From Desulfobacterales bacterium (GTDB taxonomy: Bacteria; Desulfobacterota; Desulfobacteria; Desulfobacterales; Desulfobacteraceae), in contig JAKSAX010000158.1 in the NCBI GenBank assembly GCA_022361395.1, positions 1-41,501 on the forward strand: a DNA stretch of 41,501 nt. The letters run 5' to 3'. This document shows, piece after piece, positions 25,090 to 33,641 of this stretch (position 1 is its first letter; each line of letters begins with the position of its first letter). The notes under the pieces were generated by a model that ran no database searches, was not told the DNA's origin, and worked only from the letters and a program-made list of their open reading frames with translations. A program made the translations under genes and the position numbers.

Positions 25090-26460
25090 TTAGTTTTTCA
25101 AACTGTGGATGGGTGCGGGAATCCGGCCGCCGAATGTCACAAAATCATCTGTCAGGCCGGCATGGGGAACATCCATGATTCTGGCTTCACCCAAAAGACC
25201 GCCGAAGTAGACTTTGTCACCGGCTTTTTTGCCTGGAACCGGAATTATCCTTGTGGCTGTTGTCTTGGCATTGATCATACCGATGGCCATTTCATCTGCG
25301 ATGATACCGGCTAATGTCTGTTCCGTGATATCACCCGGCACCGGCACCATATCAAGCCCCACAGAGCAGACACAGGTCATGGCTTCCAGTTTTTCAATGC
25401 TCAGATACCCCTTATGGGCGGCATTGGCAATGTTCAGGTCCTCGCTCACCGGGATAAAGGCACCGCTCAGCCCGCCAACGTGGGAACTGGCAAAGGCACC
25501 GCCTTTTTTTACCGCATCGTTGAGCATGGCAAGTGCAGCCGTGGAACCCGGCACCCCGATATGGGATAATCCCAGGGCCTGGAAGATTTCACCGATACTG
25601 TCGCCGACTGTAGGCGTCGGCGCAAGGGACAGGTCAACCACACCGAATTGAATACCGAGGCTGTCAGCCACTTCACGGCCGATAAGCTCACCCACCCGGG
25701 TGACTTTACAGGCGGTCCGTTTGATAATTTCGGCGACCCGCCCAAGGGTCAGTTGCTGGTCAGCCAAGTTCCGCTCTATGGCACGCTTGACCACACCCGG
25801 GCCGGAAACCCCGACATTGATAACAGCATCTGCAACACCGACACCAAGATAAGCCCCTGCCATAAATGGCATATCCTGGGGAATGTTTGAGAACACACAG
25901 AGTTTGGCACAGGCCAATCCGTCATCATCTGCGGTCATTTCTGCGGCTTTTTTAATTGCCTTGGACATTTCATACACGGCATCCATATTGATTCCGGCCT
26001 TGGTCGTGGCAACATTCACGGAAGCGCAGACCCGCTGGGTCTCGGTCAGGGCCCTTGGCAATGCTTCGATGAGTGCTGCATCCCCCTTGGCAATTCCCTT
26101 TTCCACCAGGGCGGAAAACCCGCCGATAAAATCGATATTCACGGTTTTTGCAATATCGTTGAGTTCGTGGGCAATTTCCACCATCTGGTCTGCATTAAAT
26201 GAAGCCCCCACAAGGGCGATAGGAGAGATGGAAATTCGCTTGTTAACAACATCAATCCCGTATTTCTCACCCACCTGGTCACAGGTATCCACCAGCCGGG
26301 AGGCATGGCCGAGAATCTTTTTTCTGATATTTTTCTTGAACACACCAAGATCGTGACTGATGCAGTCAAAGAGGTTAACCCCCAGGGTCACGGCCCGGAC
26401 ATCCAGGTTTTCGTTTTTCACCATCTCTATGGTTGAAATGATTTCATGATCTTCGAACAT
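25090..26460 (-). CDS. UPF0210 (PFL family) protein
   Basis: A 456-residue protein of the UPF0210/PFL family (sometimes called DUF711), whose members resemble glycyl-radical enzymes in fold but have no proven reaction. Diagnostic stretches are DIRAVTLG-like DVRAVTLGVNLFDC, RISISPIALVG, FIGGFSALVEKG, INMDAVYEMSKAIKKAAE, AGAYLGVGVADAVINVGVSG and GLDMVPVPGDITEQTLAGII. It lies 46 bases after the ACT-domain gene, its constant partner in many genomes. An AAGGAA ribosome site precedes the start. Confidence 0.94.
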   Translation of the reverse strand: MFEDHEIISTIEMVKNENLDVRAVTLGVNLFDCISHDLGVFKKNIRKKILGHASRLVDTCDQVGEKYGIDVVNKRISISPIALVGASFNADQMVEIAHELNDIAKTVNIDFIGGFSALVEKGIAKGDAALIEALPRALTETQRVCASVNVATTKAGINMDAVYEMSKAIKKAAEMTADDDGLACAKLCVFSNIPQDMPFMAGAYLGVGVADAVINVGVSGPGVVKRAIERNLADQQLTLGRVAEIIKRTACKVTRVGELIGREVADSLGIQFGVVDLSLAPTPTVGDSIGEIFQALGLSHIGVPGSTAALAMLNDAVKKGGAFASSHVGGLSGAFIPVSEDLNIANAAHKGYLSIEKLEAMTCVCSVGLDMVPVPGDITEQTLAGIIADEMAIGMINAKTTATRIIPVPGKKAGDKVYFGGLLGEARIMDVPHAGLTDDFVTFGGRIPAPIHSLKN

Positions 26461-26506
26461 TATGTATTTTCCTTAAATCTACTTATAAATCTCTGCTGAA
26501 TCTTCC

Positions 26507-27064
26507 CTAAATCTTATTGATTGCATCAAAGATATTCTTATGCTGAATCCGGATGTCCAGTTCAAGCTCCGCAGCCTTTTCCCGCAGGGCGGCAAAAAGG
26601 GCAGGCGCATCCACATCTTTTGTAACCGCAACCTGATAAGACATGACATTGGAATTCGGATCCCTGCCGCCCTTGAATACGGCTTTGAGGTTAACAATAT
26701 TCCCGTTAAACGCGGCAATAATGTTTGAAAATCTGGCAACAAGCCCTTTCTGGTCCGGCCCGATGGTTGTGATCAGGAAAATCTCCTGGCTGGTGTCGGC
26801 TTCCGTCTGCCCTTCCTCTCTGTCCAGCCTGTTGACATGAATGGTCAATCCGTTGCCGTTGGCTTTTTCATTCAGCTTTTTTTCAACCGATTCAGGGGGC
26901 ATGTCCGCAGGGGCCTCCACAATAAAAAAACCGGCAAACTGATCCTGAAGGATCATCTGGTTGACGTTTTCAAGATTACACGAAAGCTCAAAAAGATCTG
27001 TGGTCACCTGGGCGATAATTCCGGGTCTGTCCTTTGCCAGGACAGTGATAATCAACTTGTTCAT
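26507..27064 (-). CDS. Double ACT-domain protein (UPF0237-like / GcvR-like)
   Basis: A 185-residue protein with two ACT domains, roughly residues 3-80 (ITVLAKDRPGIIAQVTTDL, the Gly-containing ligand loop) and 95-180 (ITTIGPDQKGLVARFSNIIA). ACT domains bind amino acids or related small ligands and regulate partner proteins. The neighbour UPF0210 is the usual partner, so it is probably its regulatory subunit. AAAAGG ribosome site. Twelve bases separate it from rpe upstream. Confidence 0.9.
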   Translation of the reverse strand: MNKLIITVLAKDRPGIIAQVTTDLFELSCNLENVNQMILQDQFAGFFIVEAPADMPPESVEKKLNEKANGNGLTIHVNRLDREEGQTEADTSQEIFLITTIGPDQKGLVARFSNIIAAFNGNIVNLKAVFKGGRDPNSNVMSYQVAVTKDVDAPALFAALREKAAELELDIRIQHKNIFDAINKI

Positions 27065-27076
27065 GGTATGCCTTTT

Positions 27077-27727
27077 CTACATGGCCTTTCGCAGGCCGGC
27101 AATGGTCTTGGTATAGTCCGGTGTGTTAAAAATAGCGGAACCGGCAACAAAGGAAGTGGCGCCTGCCTGATGAACCGTTTTAATGGTCTCCGTGTTTACG
27201 CCGCCGTCCACCTGGATAATGGCATCGGATCCGTGCTTTTCAAGCAGAGCTGAAAGAGATTTAATCTTTTCAACACTGGAGTCGATGAACTTCTGTCCGC
27301 CGAAGCCCGGGTTTACACTCATGATCAGGACAAAGTCCAGCTGATCGATAATGTATTCGATCCCGGACAGGGGCGTGGCAGGATTCAGTGCCACACCGGC
27401 TTTGACATCAAAACTTCTGATAAGCTGGAGGGTCCTGTGAAGATGGGTACAGGCTTCGGCATGGACAGAGATATAGTCTGCCCCGGCTTTGGCAAATTCA
27501 GGTATCATCAGATCAGGTTTTTCAATCATCAGGTGGACATCCAGGGCAAGGCCGGATACCCGCTTGCAGGCCTCGACAATAATGGGGCCATAGGTAATAT
27601 TAGGGACAAACCGGCCGTCCATCACATCAATATGGATCCAGTCTGCACCTGCTTCTTCAACTGCTTTGAGTTCATCGCCCAGGCAGGTAAAATCTGCGGA
27701 CAATATGGATGGGGCTATTATTCCCAT
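27077..27727 (-). CDS. rpe: Ribulose-phosphate 3-epimerase
   Basis: Interconverts ribulose 5-phosphate and xylulose 5-phosphate in the pentose phosphate pathway. A TIM barrel with IAPSILSADFTCLGDEL at the start, WIHIDVMDGRFVPNITYGP (metal-binding His and Asp), VHLMIEKPD, VHAEA, MSVNPGFGGQKFI and VDGGVNTET. From ATG 27727 (MGIIAPSIL) it has 216 residues, the normal size, and an AGGAG ribosome site; the longer frame adds 14 residues that overlap the PASTA gene. It overlaps that gene by 10 bases. Confidence 0.96.
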   Translation of the reverse strand: MGIIAPSILSADFTCLGDELKAVEEAGADWIHIDVMDGRFVPNITYGPIIVEACKRVSGLALDVHLMIEKPDLMIPEFAKAGADYISVHAEACTHLHRTLQLIRSFDVKAGVALNPATPLSGIEYIIDQLDFVLIMSVNPGFGGQKFIDSSVEKIKSLSALLEKHGSDAIIQVDGGVNTETIKTVHQAGATSFVAGSAIFNTPDYTKTIAGLRKAM

Positions 27728-28746
27728 AGGGTTTCTCCTGTGTAAAAGTTCCGGGTCCAGTCTTCCCACGGGGACTTCCGGATCCAGGGGTCAATTTTTC
27801 TTGTCTCGACCAGCTTGTGATCAATAAAAATGCGGATATTAGTTTTTATCCCGCCGGGAATCAATAGATTTATATTTTTTCCCGGTTTTACAAATCCGTT
27901 GAAAAAGTCAGTCTCCTCCCCGAACAGGTCAAGAACCACCCTGACATGCCGGTTTGAAAAGCCCGGACCGACAGGGTAAAAGATCCAGGTCATATCACGG
28001 AGTTTGTCAGTATCCATTACAAGACCGGCGTCAGGATTATTAACCGCCAGTGTAATCTTTGTTCCGGGCAACACCCTGCTGCCGAATCCGGGGGTCTGGT
28101 TCAGCACCTGGCCGACGGGGCGCCTGGGGTCATACTCTGACCGGATTTCACCCGGTGAAAGGGATAATCCGTCCAGAAGGCTTACTGCCATGTCAAGAGA
28201 TAACCCCTCAAGTTCAGGCATAATCCGGCGCACGGGCTTAGGCCCTTTGCTTACCAGAAGGTTGCAGGTGGTATTGGCAGCGGTTCTGGCAAAGGGCAGG
28301 GGATACTGGGCAATAATTGCCCCCTTTAACGTATGGGGTGTATAGGTATATGCGATGCGGCCCGGTTGAAGCTCATTTTCCTCTAGCGCCAAAACCCCCT
28401 CTTTCAGGGAGAGCTGCCGCAGGTCGGGAACTTCACTCTCCTTAAAGCCTTTGGAGATATAAATAACCACATCCCTGCCTTTTTTAATGGTGGCCCCGGG
28501 TGCCGGATCCTGAAAGGTAATGCCGTATTTCGGGATAGTATCGTGGTATTGGGTGGCGTGGAGCTTTGGATTCAGCCCCATGCGGGCCAGGGTTTCAAGC
28601 ACCTGGATAATATTTTTCCCGGTCAGGTCAGGCAGCACGATTTCCGGAGCGCTTTTGGTAAATATACTGATACCGGTATATCCGGCTGCGCCTGCAATCC
28701 CAAAGGCAAGGCAAAACACCATTATATATTTGATCAGGGTTTTCAA
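27718..28746 (-). CDS. Membrane-anchored PASTA-domain protein without kinase or transpeptidase
   Basis: A 342-residue protein with one N-terminal membrane helix (residues 6-28) and three PASTA units at about 35-99, 104-168 and 172-240, each starting with PDL or PEL and ending in xYISKG, LVSKGP or LAVNN. PASTA units bind muropeptides or beta-lactams in PknB-type kinases and PBP2x, but here no kinase or penicillin-binding domain is attached. Residues 240-342 form a unique beta-rich tail (NRHVRVVLDLFGEETDF, INLLIPGGIKTNIRIF). It overlaps rsmB by 4 bases upstream and rpe by 10 downstream. A role in cell-wall sensing or assembly is inference. Confidence 0.9.
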   Translation of the reverse strand: MKTLIKYIMVFCLAFGIAGAAGYTGISIFTKSAPEIVLPDLTGKNIIQVLETLARMGLNPKLHATQYHDTIPKYGITFQDPAPGATIKKGRDVVIYISKGFKESEVPDLRQLSLKEGVLALEENELQPGRIAYTYTPHTLKGAIIAQYPLPFARTAANTTCNLLVSKGPKPVRRIMPELEGLSLDMAVSLLDGLSLSPGEIRSEYDPRRPVGQVLNQTPGFGSRVLPGTKITLAVNNPDAGLVMDTDKLRDMTWIFYPVGPGFSNRHVRVVLDLFGEETDFFNGFVKPGKNINLLIPGGIKTNIRIFIDHKLVETRKIDPWIRKSPWEDWTRNFYTGETLWE

Positions 28747-30116
28747 GTGGTCTTTTTCCGTCTCAGCCTTGCTGTAAAAAAACCGTCCATCTGAATATGA
28801 TCCGGATAGGTTTTAAACCGGTATCCGGATTCAGGATTCGGGAGCAGACCGGATATATTCCTTTTGAACCCGCAGATGTCTGCCTCATAGTCTTTGCGCT
28901 TGCTCAAAAAGTTACGGATCACATCCTCGTTCTCCTCAGGCTCACAGGAGCAAACCGCATATACCAGGATACCGCCGGGTGCCACCAGGCTGGCGGCAGC
29001 ATTGAGTATTTTCTTCTGCTGCGCCGCCATACGGGTGATATCATGTTTGGTTCTTTTCCAACGGGTATCCGGATTTCTGCGCATAACCCCGAGTCCAGTA
29101 CACGGGGCATCCACAAGTACCCGGTCAAAGTAGCCGTTAAAATCCTTTACCGTACACCTCATGATATCAAGGGCCATTGTCCGGATATTTGTAAGTCCCA
29201 TCCGATCCGCTTCAGCCTTGAGCCGGTCAAGTTTTCCGGGTTCAACATCCACTGCGGTAATCCTGCCGGCATTTTCCATGAGCTGCCCGATGTGGCAGGT
29301 CTTCCCGCCAAGACCTGCACAGGCATCCAATACCTGCTCCCCGGGTCTGGGGGCAAGTACCTGGACCACCAGCTGGGCAGCCTCATCCTGAACCTGGAAG
29401 TGCCCGGAGTCAAATCCCGGCAGTTCTGCCGGAGACTTGCCCGGACTTGAAATATGAAGTCCCAACGCACTGAACTCTGTGGCCCTGGTATCAATGCCGG
29501 TGTCGTTTAATGCCTTTGAAAGCGTCTCCGGGGAAGTCTTCATGGTATTCACCCGCAGGGTAATGGGCGGAATTTCCAGGATTGCCCGGGAAATGGCCTC
29601 TGCGCTTTTTCTCCCGTACCTTCCGGCCCACCGCTTCCCAAGCCAGCCCGGAATACTGTATGCCGCCTGAAGAAAGGCCGGAAACTGTTTTTTCTTATCC
29701 GGCAGGTCTATACCCTTGTAGCGGCCGGCGGCCTGACGCAGTACAGCATTGATAAAACCGCGGGTTTTTGCCTGCTTTCCCGGCAGTTTTTTTACCAGCT
29801 CAACACTGGTGTTTATGGCGGCAAAATCCGGTACACGGTCCAGAAAAACCAGCTGGAACAGTCCTATCCTAAGGATGGTTTTAACCTGGCTGTCCAGGCG
29901 GTCAGCCCTGATTCGTGAAAATGCCCGGATCAGATGATCCAGGTAGCCCCGGTGCCGGAGCACACCGAATACAATTGCGTTGCAGAGGCTACGGTCAGCC
30001 GGGCTCAAATGACCGAGCTGCTCACCGGCCTTATCTATTGCGCTGTCAAGTGTTGTTTTTTGCTTCTGCCCGGCCTCAAGGATGGTAAAGGCCATATGGC
30101 GCGCGTCAATTTCCAT
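28743..30116 (-). CDS. rsmB: 16S rRNA m5C967 methyltransferase RsmB
   Basis: Methylates C967 of 16S rRNA. The 457 residues have an N-terminal NusB-like RNA-binding part (ARHMAFTILEAG, LSPADRSLCNAIVFGVLRHR, VPDFAAINTSVELVKK) and a C-terminal SAM methyltransferase (VLDACAGLGGKTCHI, DAPCTGLGVMRRNPDTRW with the PC motif Cys, and VYAVCSCEPEENEDVI with the catalytic Cys). The order def-fmt-rsmB is the common translation cluster. Two bases separate it from fmt; it overlaps the PASTA gene by four. Confidence 0.96.
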   Translation of the reverse strand: MEIDARHMAFTILEAGQKQKTTLDSAIDKAGEQLGHLSPADRSLCNAIVFGVLRHRGYLDHLIRAFSRIRADRLDSQVKTILRIGLFQLVFLDRVPDFAAINTSVELVKKLPGKQAKTRGFINAVLRQAAGRYKGIDLPDKKKQFPAFLQAAYSIPGWLGKRWAGRYGRKSAEAISRAILEIPPITLRVNTMKTSPETLSKALNDTGIDTRATEFSALGLHISSPGKSPAELPGFDSGHFQVQDEAAQLVVQVLAPRPGEQVLDACAGLGGKTCHIGQLMENAGRITAVDVEPGKLDRLKAEADRMGLTNIRTMALDIMRCTVKDFNGYFDRVLVDAPCTGLGVMRRNPDTRWKRTKHDITRMAAQQKKILNAAASLVAPGGILVYAVCSCEPEENEDVIRNFLSKRKDYEADICGFKRNISGLLPNPESGYRFKTYPDHIQMDGFFTARLRRKKTT

Positions 30117-30118
30117 GC

Positions 30119-31063
30119 CTACTCAAACCGGGCAGGCAGGTCAATGGCGTGCCCGCGCAGAAAGGCATCTGCAGCCAGGCGTTTCCCTGAAGCCCCCATG
30201 AGTTCAAGGATGGTAATGCCGCCCTTTCCGGTTGCCACATGAATTCCTTTGCCGTCACACCGGATGATCTCTCCGGGCCTGTGGCTGCCGGCGTCCCGTT
30301 CACCGGGAACCGCCCTGAATATCTTCAGCCGTTTCCCTGAAAGATGGGTGAAGGCACCCGGCCAGGGTGTCATGGCATTGATGTGGGCGCAGACCCCCTT
30401 GCCGGACCGGGTCCAGTCAATAAGACCGTCAGCCTTTTTAAGCATGGATACTTTGGTGGCCAGGCTGTTATCCTGGGGTTCGGGGTCAAGCGTACCTGCA
30501 TTGACCCGGTTGATGGTCTCCACAATCAACCTTCCCCCTATTTCAGAGAGCCGGTCGTGAAGATCCTGGGCCGTTTCATCCGGATCAATGGGCGTGGCCG
30601 ATTTAAGCAGCATGTCTCCGGTATCCATTCCCCTGGCCATAACCATGGTAGTGATCCCGGTTTCCTTGTCCATGTTCATCACCGCCGCCTGGATCGGGGC
30701 AGCCCCCCTGTATCTGGGCAGCAATGAGGCGTGTATATTAATGGGGTATACCCTGGGTATGTCCAGTACAGCCTGGGACAGGATCTGACCAAAGGCCACA
30801 ACAACATAATAATCCGGCCGGATGCGGGTCAGACGCTCAACCCCTTCCGGGGTATTGAGCTTTTCCGGCTGGAATACGTCCAGGCCCAGTTCCAGGGCAG
30901 CCTCCTTAACCGGAGAGGGGGCCAGTTTCTTACCCCGGCCTTTTGGGCGGTCCGGCTGGGTCACGACCAGGGCAATCTCGAAATTTTCCTCTTTGGCAAG
31001 GGCGTGCAGGGCAGGGACTGAGAATTCGGGGGTGCCCATGAAGATGATGCGGCTTTTTTTCAT
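30119..31063 (-). CDS. fmt: Methionyl-tRNA formyltransferase
   Basis: Formylates initiator Met-tRNA using 10-formyl-tetrahydrofolate. The 314 residues show IIFMGTPEFSVPALHAL at the start, QPDRPKGRGKKLAPSPVK, NIHASLLPRYRGAAPIQ with the folate-site HxSLLP motif, TGITTMVMARGMDTGDML with catalytic Asp, and a C-terminal OB domain (INAMTPWPGAFTH, GEIIRCDGKGIHVATG). It overlaps def by four bases (ATGA). Confidence 0.97.
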   Translation of the reverse strand: MKKSRIIFMGTPEFSVPALHALAKEENFEIALVVTQPDRPKGRGKKLAPSPVKEAALELGLDVFQPEKLNTPEGVERLTRIRPDYYVVVAFGQILSQAVLDIPRVYPINIHASLLPRYRGAAPIQAAVMNMDKETGITTMVMARGMDTGDMLLKSATPIDPDETAQDLHDRLSEIGGRLIVETINRVNAGTLDPEPQDNSLATKVSMLKKADGLIDWTRSGKGVCAHINAMTPWPGAFTHLSGKRLKIFRAVPGERDAGSHRPGEIIRCDGKGIHVATGKGGITILELMGASGKRLAADAFLRGHAIDLPARFE

Positions 31064-31590
31064 TGGTCTTTTTTCATCTTTTTTAATAGTTTTTTCTTAT
31101 ACATGGCCCGTTTCAGGACTGATATCCTGTCAATGAACAGCACACCGTCAAGGTGATCGATTTCATGCTGCATAATCACCGAGAGAAGGCCGTCTGCGTT
31201 GAATTCCATCTGTTTGCCATCAATGTTCTGTGCCTTAACCGTTACCCGGACATGCCGCTTAACGTCGGCCCTGAAATCGGTCACACTCAGGCAGCCTTCA
31301 TTCTCAGATATAAAGGTGTCCTCGCTTTTTGCCGTAATTTCAGGGTTGATCAAAGCGATGATTTCCTGGTCTTCATTTTCCAGATCCGGATCTGCGGCAT
31401 GGGCATCATAGACCAGAATCCGCTTGTTCACCCCCACCTGGGGCGCAGCAAGCCCCACGCCTGAATCATGAAACATGGTTTCACCCATATCCTTGATCAG
31501 GGCCTTTATCTCATCATCAATGGCCTCCACCGGAACAGAAGGTTTTGATAATGATTTTTCAGGGTACTTCAATATATTAAGAATGGCCAT
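31060..31590 (-). CDS. def: Peptide deformylase
   Basis: Removes the formyl group from nascent proteins. 176 residues with the three class motifs: GVGLAAPQVG (GxGLAAxQ), EGCLSV with the metal Cys, and QHEIDHLDGVLFID (HExxH). Starts 14 bases before the end of ribF, so translation is coupled; ends overlapping fmt. Confidence 0.97.
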   Translation of the reverse strand: MAILNILKYPEKSLSKPSVPVEAIDDEIKALIKDMGETMFHDSGVGLAAPQVGVNKRILVYDAHAADPDLENEDQEIIALINPEITAKSEDTFISENEGCLSVTDFRADVKRHVRVTVKAQNIDGKQMEFNADGLLSVIMQHEIDHLDGVLFIDRISVLKRAMYKKKLLKKMKKDQ

Positions 31591-32521
31591 TTTTATTCAG
31601 GATTTCCTTTGCTTTTTGTACATCTTTTTTAATCTGCAGGGACAACGCTTCAATGCTGGAAAATTTAACCTCGTCCCTGAGGCGGGCCACCATGTTTACC
31701 CGGATCCTTGTGTCGTACAGGTCCTTGTCAAAATCAAAAATATGAACCTCAATGGTAAACATCTGGTCACCAAATGTGGGTGAAAAACCTATATTTGCAA
31801 CGCCCTGGTGGTGGCCGTGAACGGTCTCCACATTTACGGCATATACCCCGAGTTTGGGGCAGAGTTCATCATGAAGTTTGATATTGGCAGTGGGAAAACC
31901 AAGCTGGCTGCCGCCGCGTTTCCTTCCGGAGATGACCTTTCCTCTGATTTGATAGTGACGGCCCAGATATTTCATGGCCTGTTCAACACGGCCCTCCATG
32001 ACAATCTCACGGATCCTTGTACTTGATATCCGTGTCTTGCCGGTTTCCGTATCTTTTATCCAGTCAGAGACAACAGTCTCAAATCCCAGGCGCCGGCCTT
32101 CGGATCTCAGCAGGCTGATATTGCCCACACGGTCTTTTCCAAATGAGTAATCTGCTCCTATAATGATCCCTTTCATCCCGATTTTATTCACCAGGATCTC
32201 TTCTATAAAGTCATGGGCTGAGATTTCAGCAAAGGCCTTGTCAAAGGGCAGGCAGAGCAACACGTCAATACCGGATTGCTCAAGAAGCTCAAGTTTTTGG
32301 TCATGCCGGGTAATTAAAGGTGGGCTGGAGATCCCCAGGGCGCGCAGGGGGTGGGGTTCAAATGTCATGGCCACAGAGGTTCCGTCTAGCTCATCCGCCA
32401 TTTCCATGACCTGGTGCAACAATGCCTGATGGCCCTTGTGAACCCCGTCAAAATTGCCTATGGTTACGACTGCATTCTTATAAGGTGCGTCGATATCATT
32501 TAAGTTTTCGATTAATTCCAT
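31577..32521 (-). CDS. ribF: Bifunctional riboflavin kinase / FAD synthetase
   Basis: Makes FMN and FAD from riboflavin. Residues 1-170 are the adenylyltransferase (VVTIGNFDGVHKGHQALL, GADYSFGKDRVGNISLL, ISSTRIREIVMEG) and residues about 185-300 the kinase (YQIRGKVISGRKRGGSQLGF then PTANIKL, the PTAN motif, and EVHIFDFDKDLYD). I use ATG 32521, with AAGGA upstream, giving 314 residues; a longer frame adds 23 residues rich in Cys that are not part of the family. First gene of the nine-gene minus-strand run. Confidence 0.96.
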   Translation of the reverse strand: MELIENLNDIDAPYKNAVVTIGNFDGVHKGHQALLHQVMEMADELDGTSVAMTFEPHPLRALGISSPPLITRHDQKLELLEQSGIDVLLCLPFDKAFAEISAHDFIEEILVNKIGMKGIIIGADYSFGKDRVGNISLLRSEGRRLGFETVVSDWIKDTETGKTRISSTRIREIVMEGRVEQAMKYLGRHYQIRGKVISGRKRGGSQLGFPTANIKLHDELCPKLGVYAVNVETVHGHHQGVANIGFSPTFGDQMFTIEVHIFDFDKDLYDTRIRVNMVARLRDEVKFSSIEALSLQIKKDVQKAKEILNKNGHS

Positions 32522-32551
32522 GGTGTCCTTCAAATTGGAACAAAAATTCTG

Positions 32552-32580
32552 TTGACAAATATCACAAACAAATATATATA
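32552..32580 (+). promoter_or_regulatory. Promoter of the tRNA-Leu pair
   Basis: TTGACA (32552-32557), a 17-base spacer and TATATA (32575-32580) form a near-consensus sigma-70 promoter 60 bases before the first tRNA. On the opposite strand TTGGGA (32586-32581) and GATATT (32563-32558), also 17 bases apart, could be the ribF promoter, so the two divergent promoters would overlap face to face. The tRNA promoter is firm; the ribF one is tentative. Confidence 0.75.
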
Positions 32581-32639
32581 TCCCAACCATCGCGTTTAAG
32601 CAATCCCAAATTGCTTACAACAACAGCGATCAGAGAAGT

Positions 32640-32726
<87 letters not shown>

Positions 32727-32741
32727 CCTCAAAGCAAATAT

Positions 32742-32826
32742 GCCGAAGTGGTGGAATTGGTAGACACGCTAGACTTAGGATCTAGTGCCGCAAGGCGTGG
32801 AAGTTCAAGTCTTCTCTTCGGTACCA
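32742..32826 (+). tRNA. tRNA-Leu (anticodon TAG)
   Basis: An 85-base class II tRNA with encoded CCA, 15 bases after the first. Acceptor GCCGAAG pairs with CTTCGGT (last pair G-U). Anticodon stem CTAGA/TCTAG, loop CTTAGGA, anticodon TAG at 32776-32778. The long variable arm contains GCCGCAAGGCGT and the T loop is GTTCAAGTC. Its 3' end is the natural candidate attachment site for the recombinase relic that follows. Confidence 0.97.
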
Positions 32827-32832
32827 ATAATA

Positions 32833-32873
32833 AAAACAGCCAGTTAGAGCAAATGTTCTAACTGGCTGTTTTG
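32833..32873 (+). terminator. Rho-independent terminator after the tRNA-Leu pair
   Basis: AAAACAGCCAGTTAGA (32833-32848) pairs perfectly with TCTAACTGGCTGTTTT (32857-32872), a 16-base stem with an 8-base loop, ending in T. Because A and T runs flank both sides it could stop transcription from either strand. Confidence 0.92.
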
Positions 32874-32883
32874 CTTTAGGTGA

Positions 32884-33043
32884 CATATAACGGTGATAAC
32901 CCATCTTATAAATCCTGACCTGAACATTATTAAAATCAAGGATGTTGCAGGGCATGAAAAAGGGTATGGGATGACTACAGGAACGTATTATCATGGGCAG
33001 CCAATCAAGAAGATATACGATGACGTCATCTGGACAATTAAGT
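32884..33043 (+). pseudogene. Relic of a tyrosine recombinase (phage-type integrase), C-terminal end only
   Basis: The frame from 32884 encodes NPDLNIIKIKDVAGHEKG, then YGMTTGTYYHGQPIKKIYDD and VIWTIKSN. This matches the last 45 or so residues of phage-type integrases: the GH of box II, the MTxxxY segment carrying the nucleophilic Tyr, and the LKxxI-type C-terminal helix. The catalytic Arg and HxxR regions are missing, a stop (32881-32883) precedes the fragment and no ribosome site is present, so it is a decayed remnant. It lies 58 bases after tRNA-Leu(TAG), as expected for an element integrated at the tRNA 3' end. The end overlaps the 3' end of the FlxA-like gene on the other strand. Confidence 0.72.
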
Positions 33044-33523
33044 CGAATTTGTCATCTCATTCATCAGGGTCAAGAGTCGGGTCGTCAGTTCAAGTAATTG
33101 GGTTTCAAGGGTCTGACGCTGTTGTTGTGCAGCCTCGGAATCATCGTTGGCCAGATCTGTAATTTTTTCTTTGATTGCCTGGATTTGTTTTTGGAGTTTC
33201 TTTATCTGCTCCTCGAGATAGGATTGAGGGCTCTCACTCCCGAAAGCCTCTTCTGCACCTTCTACAGAGATGCTTTCTCCGGAACTGTTCTTTTCTGTGT
33301 TTTCCACCTCATCTTTTTTGGACGGATCGGCTTCTTTGGTCTGAAGGTCTTTAGCCTCCTGGGAAATGTTGACCTCATAGGCGCCTTCATGGCTCGTAGA
33401 CATCTTATCTTCCGTATTGACATTTATTCTTACTTGGAGATTACCTGCCATAGAAGATTTTTCCGTTGAAATGGCTGATGAAAAATCTGATACGGTTATG
33501 GGATGGTTTTCCGAAATATTCAT
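33038..33523 (-). CDS. FlxA-like coiled-coil protein
   Basis: A 161-residue protein from ATG 33523 (MNISENHP), with an AAGAGGAAAA ribosome site 10 bases before it; a 24-residue upstream extension is unlikely. Residues about 1-90 are polar and probably disordered (TEKSSMAG, KEADPSKKDEVENTEK). Residues 100-158 form a coiled coil of Gln/Lys heptads (YLEEQIKKLQKQIQAIKEK, then QQQRQTLETQLLELTTRLL), which resembles the FlxA family. FlxA in E. coli is expressed from a sigma-28 flagellar promoter and has no firm function. A possible sigma-28 promoter lies upstream (33614-33641), which fits. The FlxA link is by eye. Confidence 0.65.
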   Translation of the reverse strand: MNISENHPITVSDFSSAISTEKSSMAGNLQVRINVNTEDKMSTSHEGAYEVNISQEAKDLQTKEADPSKKDEVENTEKNSSGESISVEGAEEAFGSESPQSYLEEQIKKLQKQIQAIKEKITDLANDDSEAAQQQRQTLETQLLELTTRLLTLMNEMTNST

Positions 33524-33613
33524 GGCAGAGTTTTCCTCTTGCTTGATACCCGAACTAATTGGCAGTTTTGAATAAACGCCGGACAAAAACAGCATCGTTC
33601 TGACACAGCTATA

Positions 33614-33641
33614 GTATCGGTTAAAGGTCAGAGGGACTTAA
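33614..33641 (-). promoter_or_regulatory. Possible sigma-28 (FliA) promoter of the FlxA-like gene
   Basis: On the minus strand TTAAGTCC (33641-33634) and ACCGATAC (33621-33614) are 12 bases apart. Consensus is TAAAGTTT, 11 bases, GCCGATAA: the -10 matches 6 of 8 with the CCGATA core intact, the -35 matches 5 of 8, and the spacer is one base long. It lies about 90 bases before ATG 33523. Confidence 0.4.
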
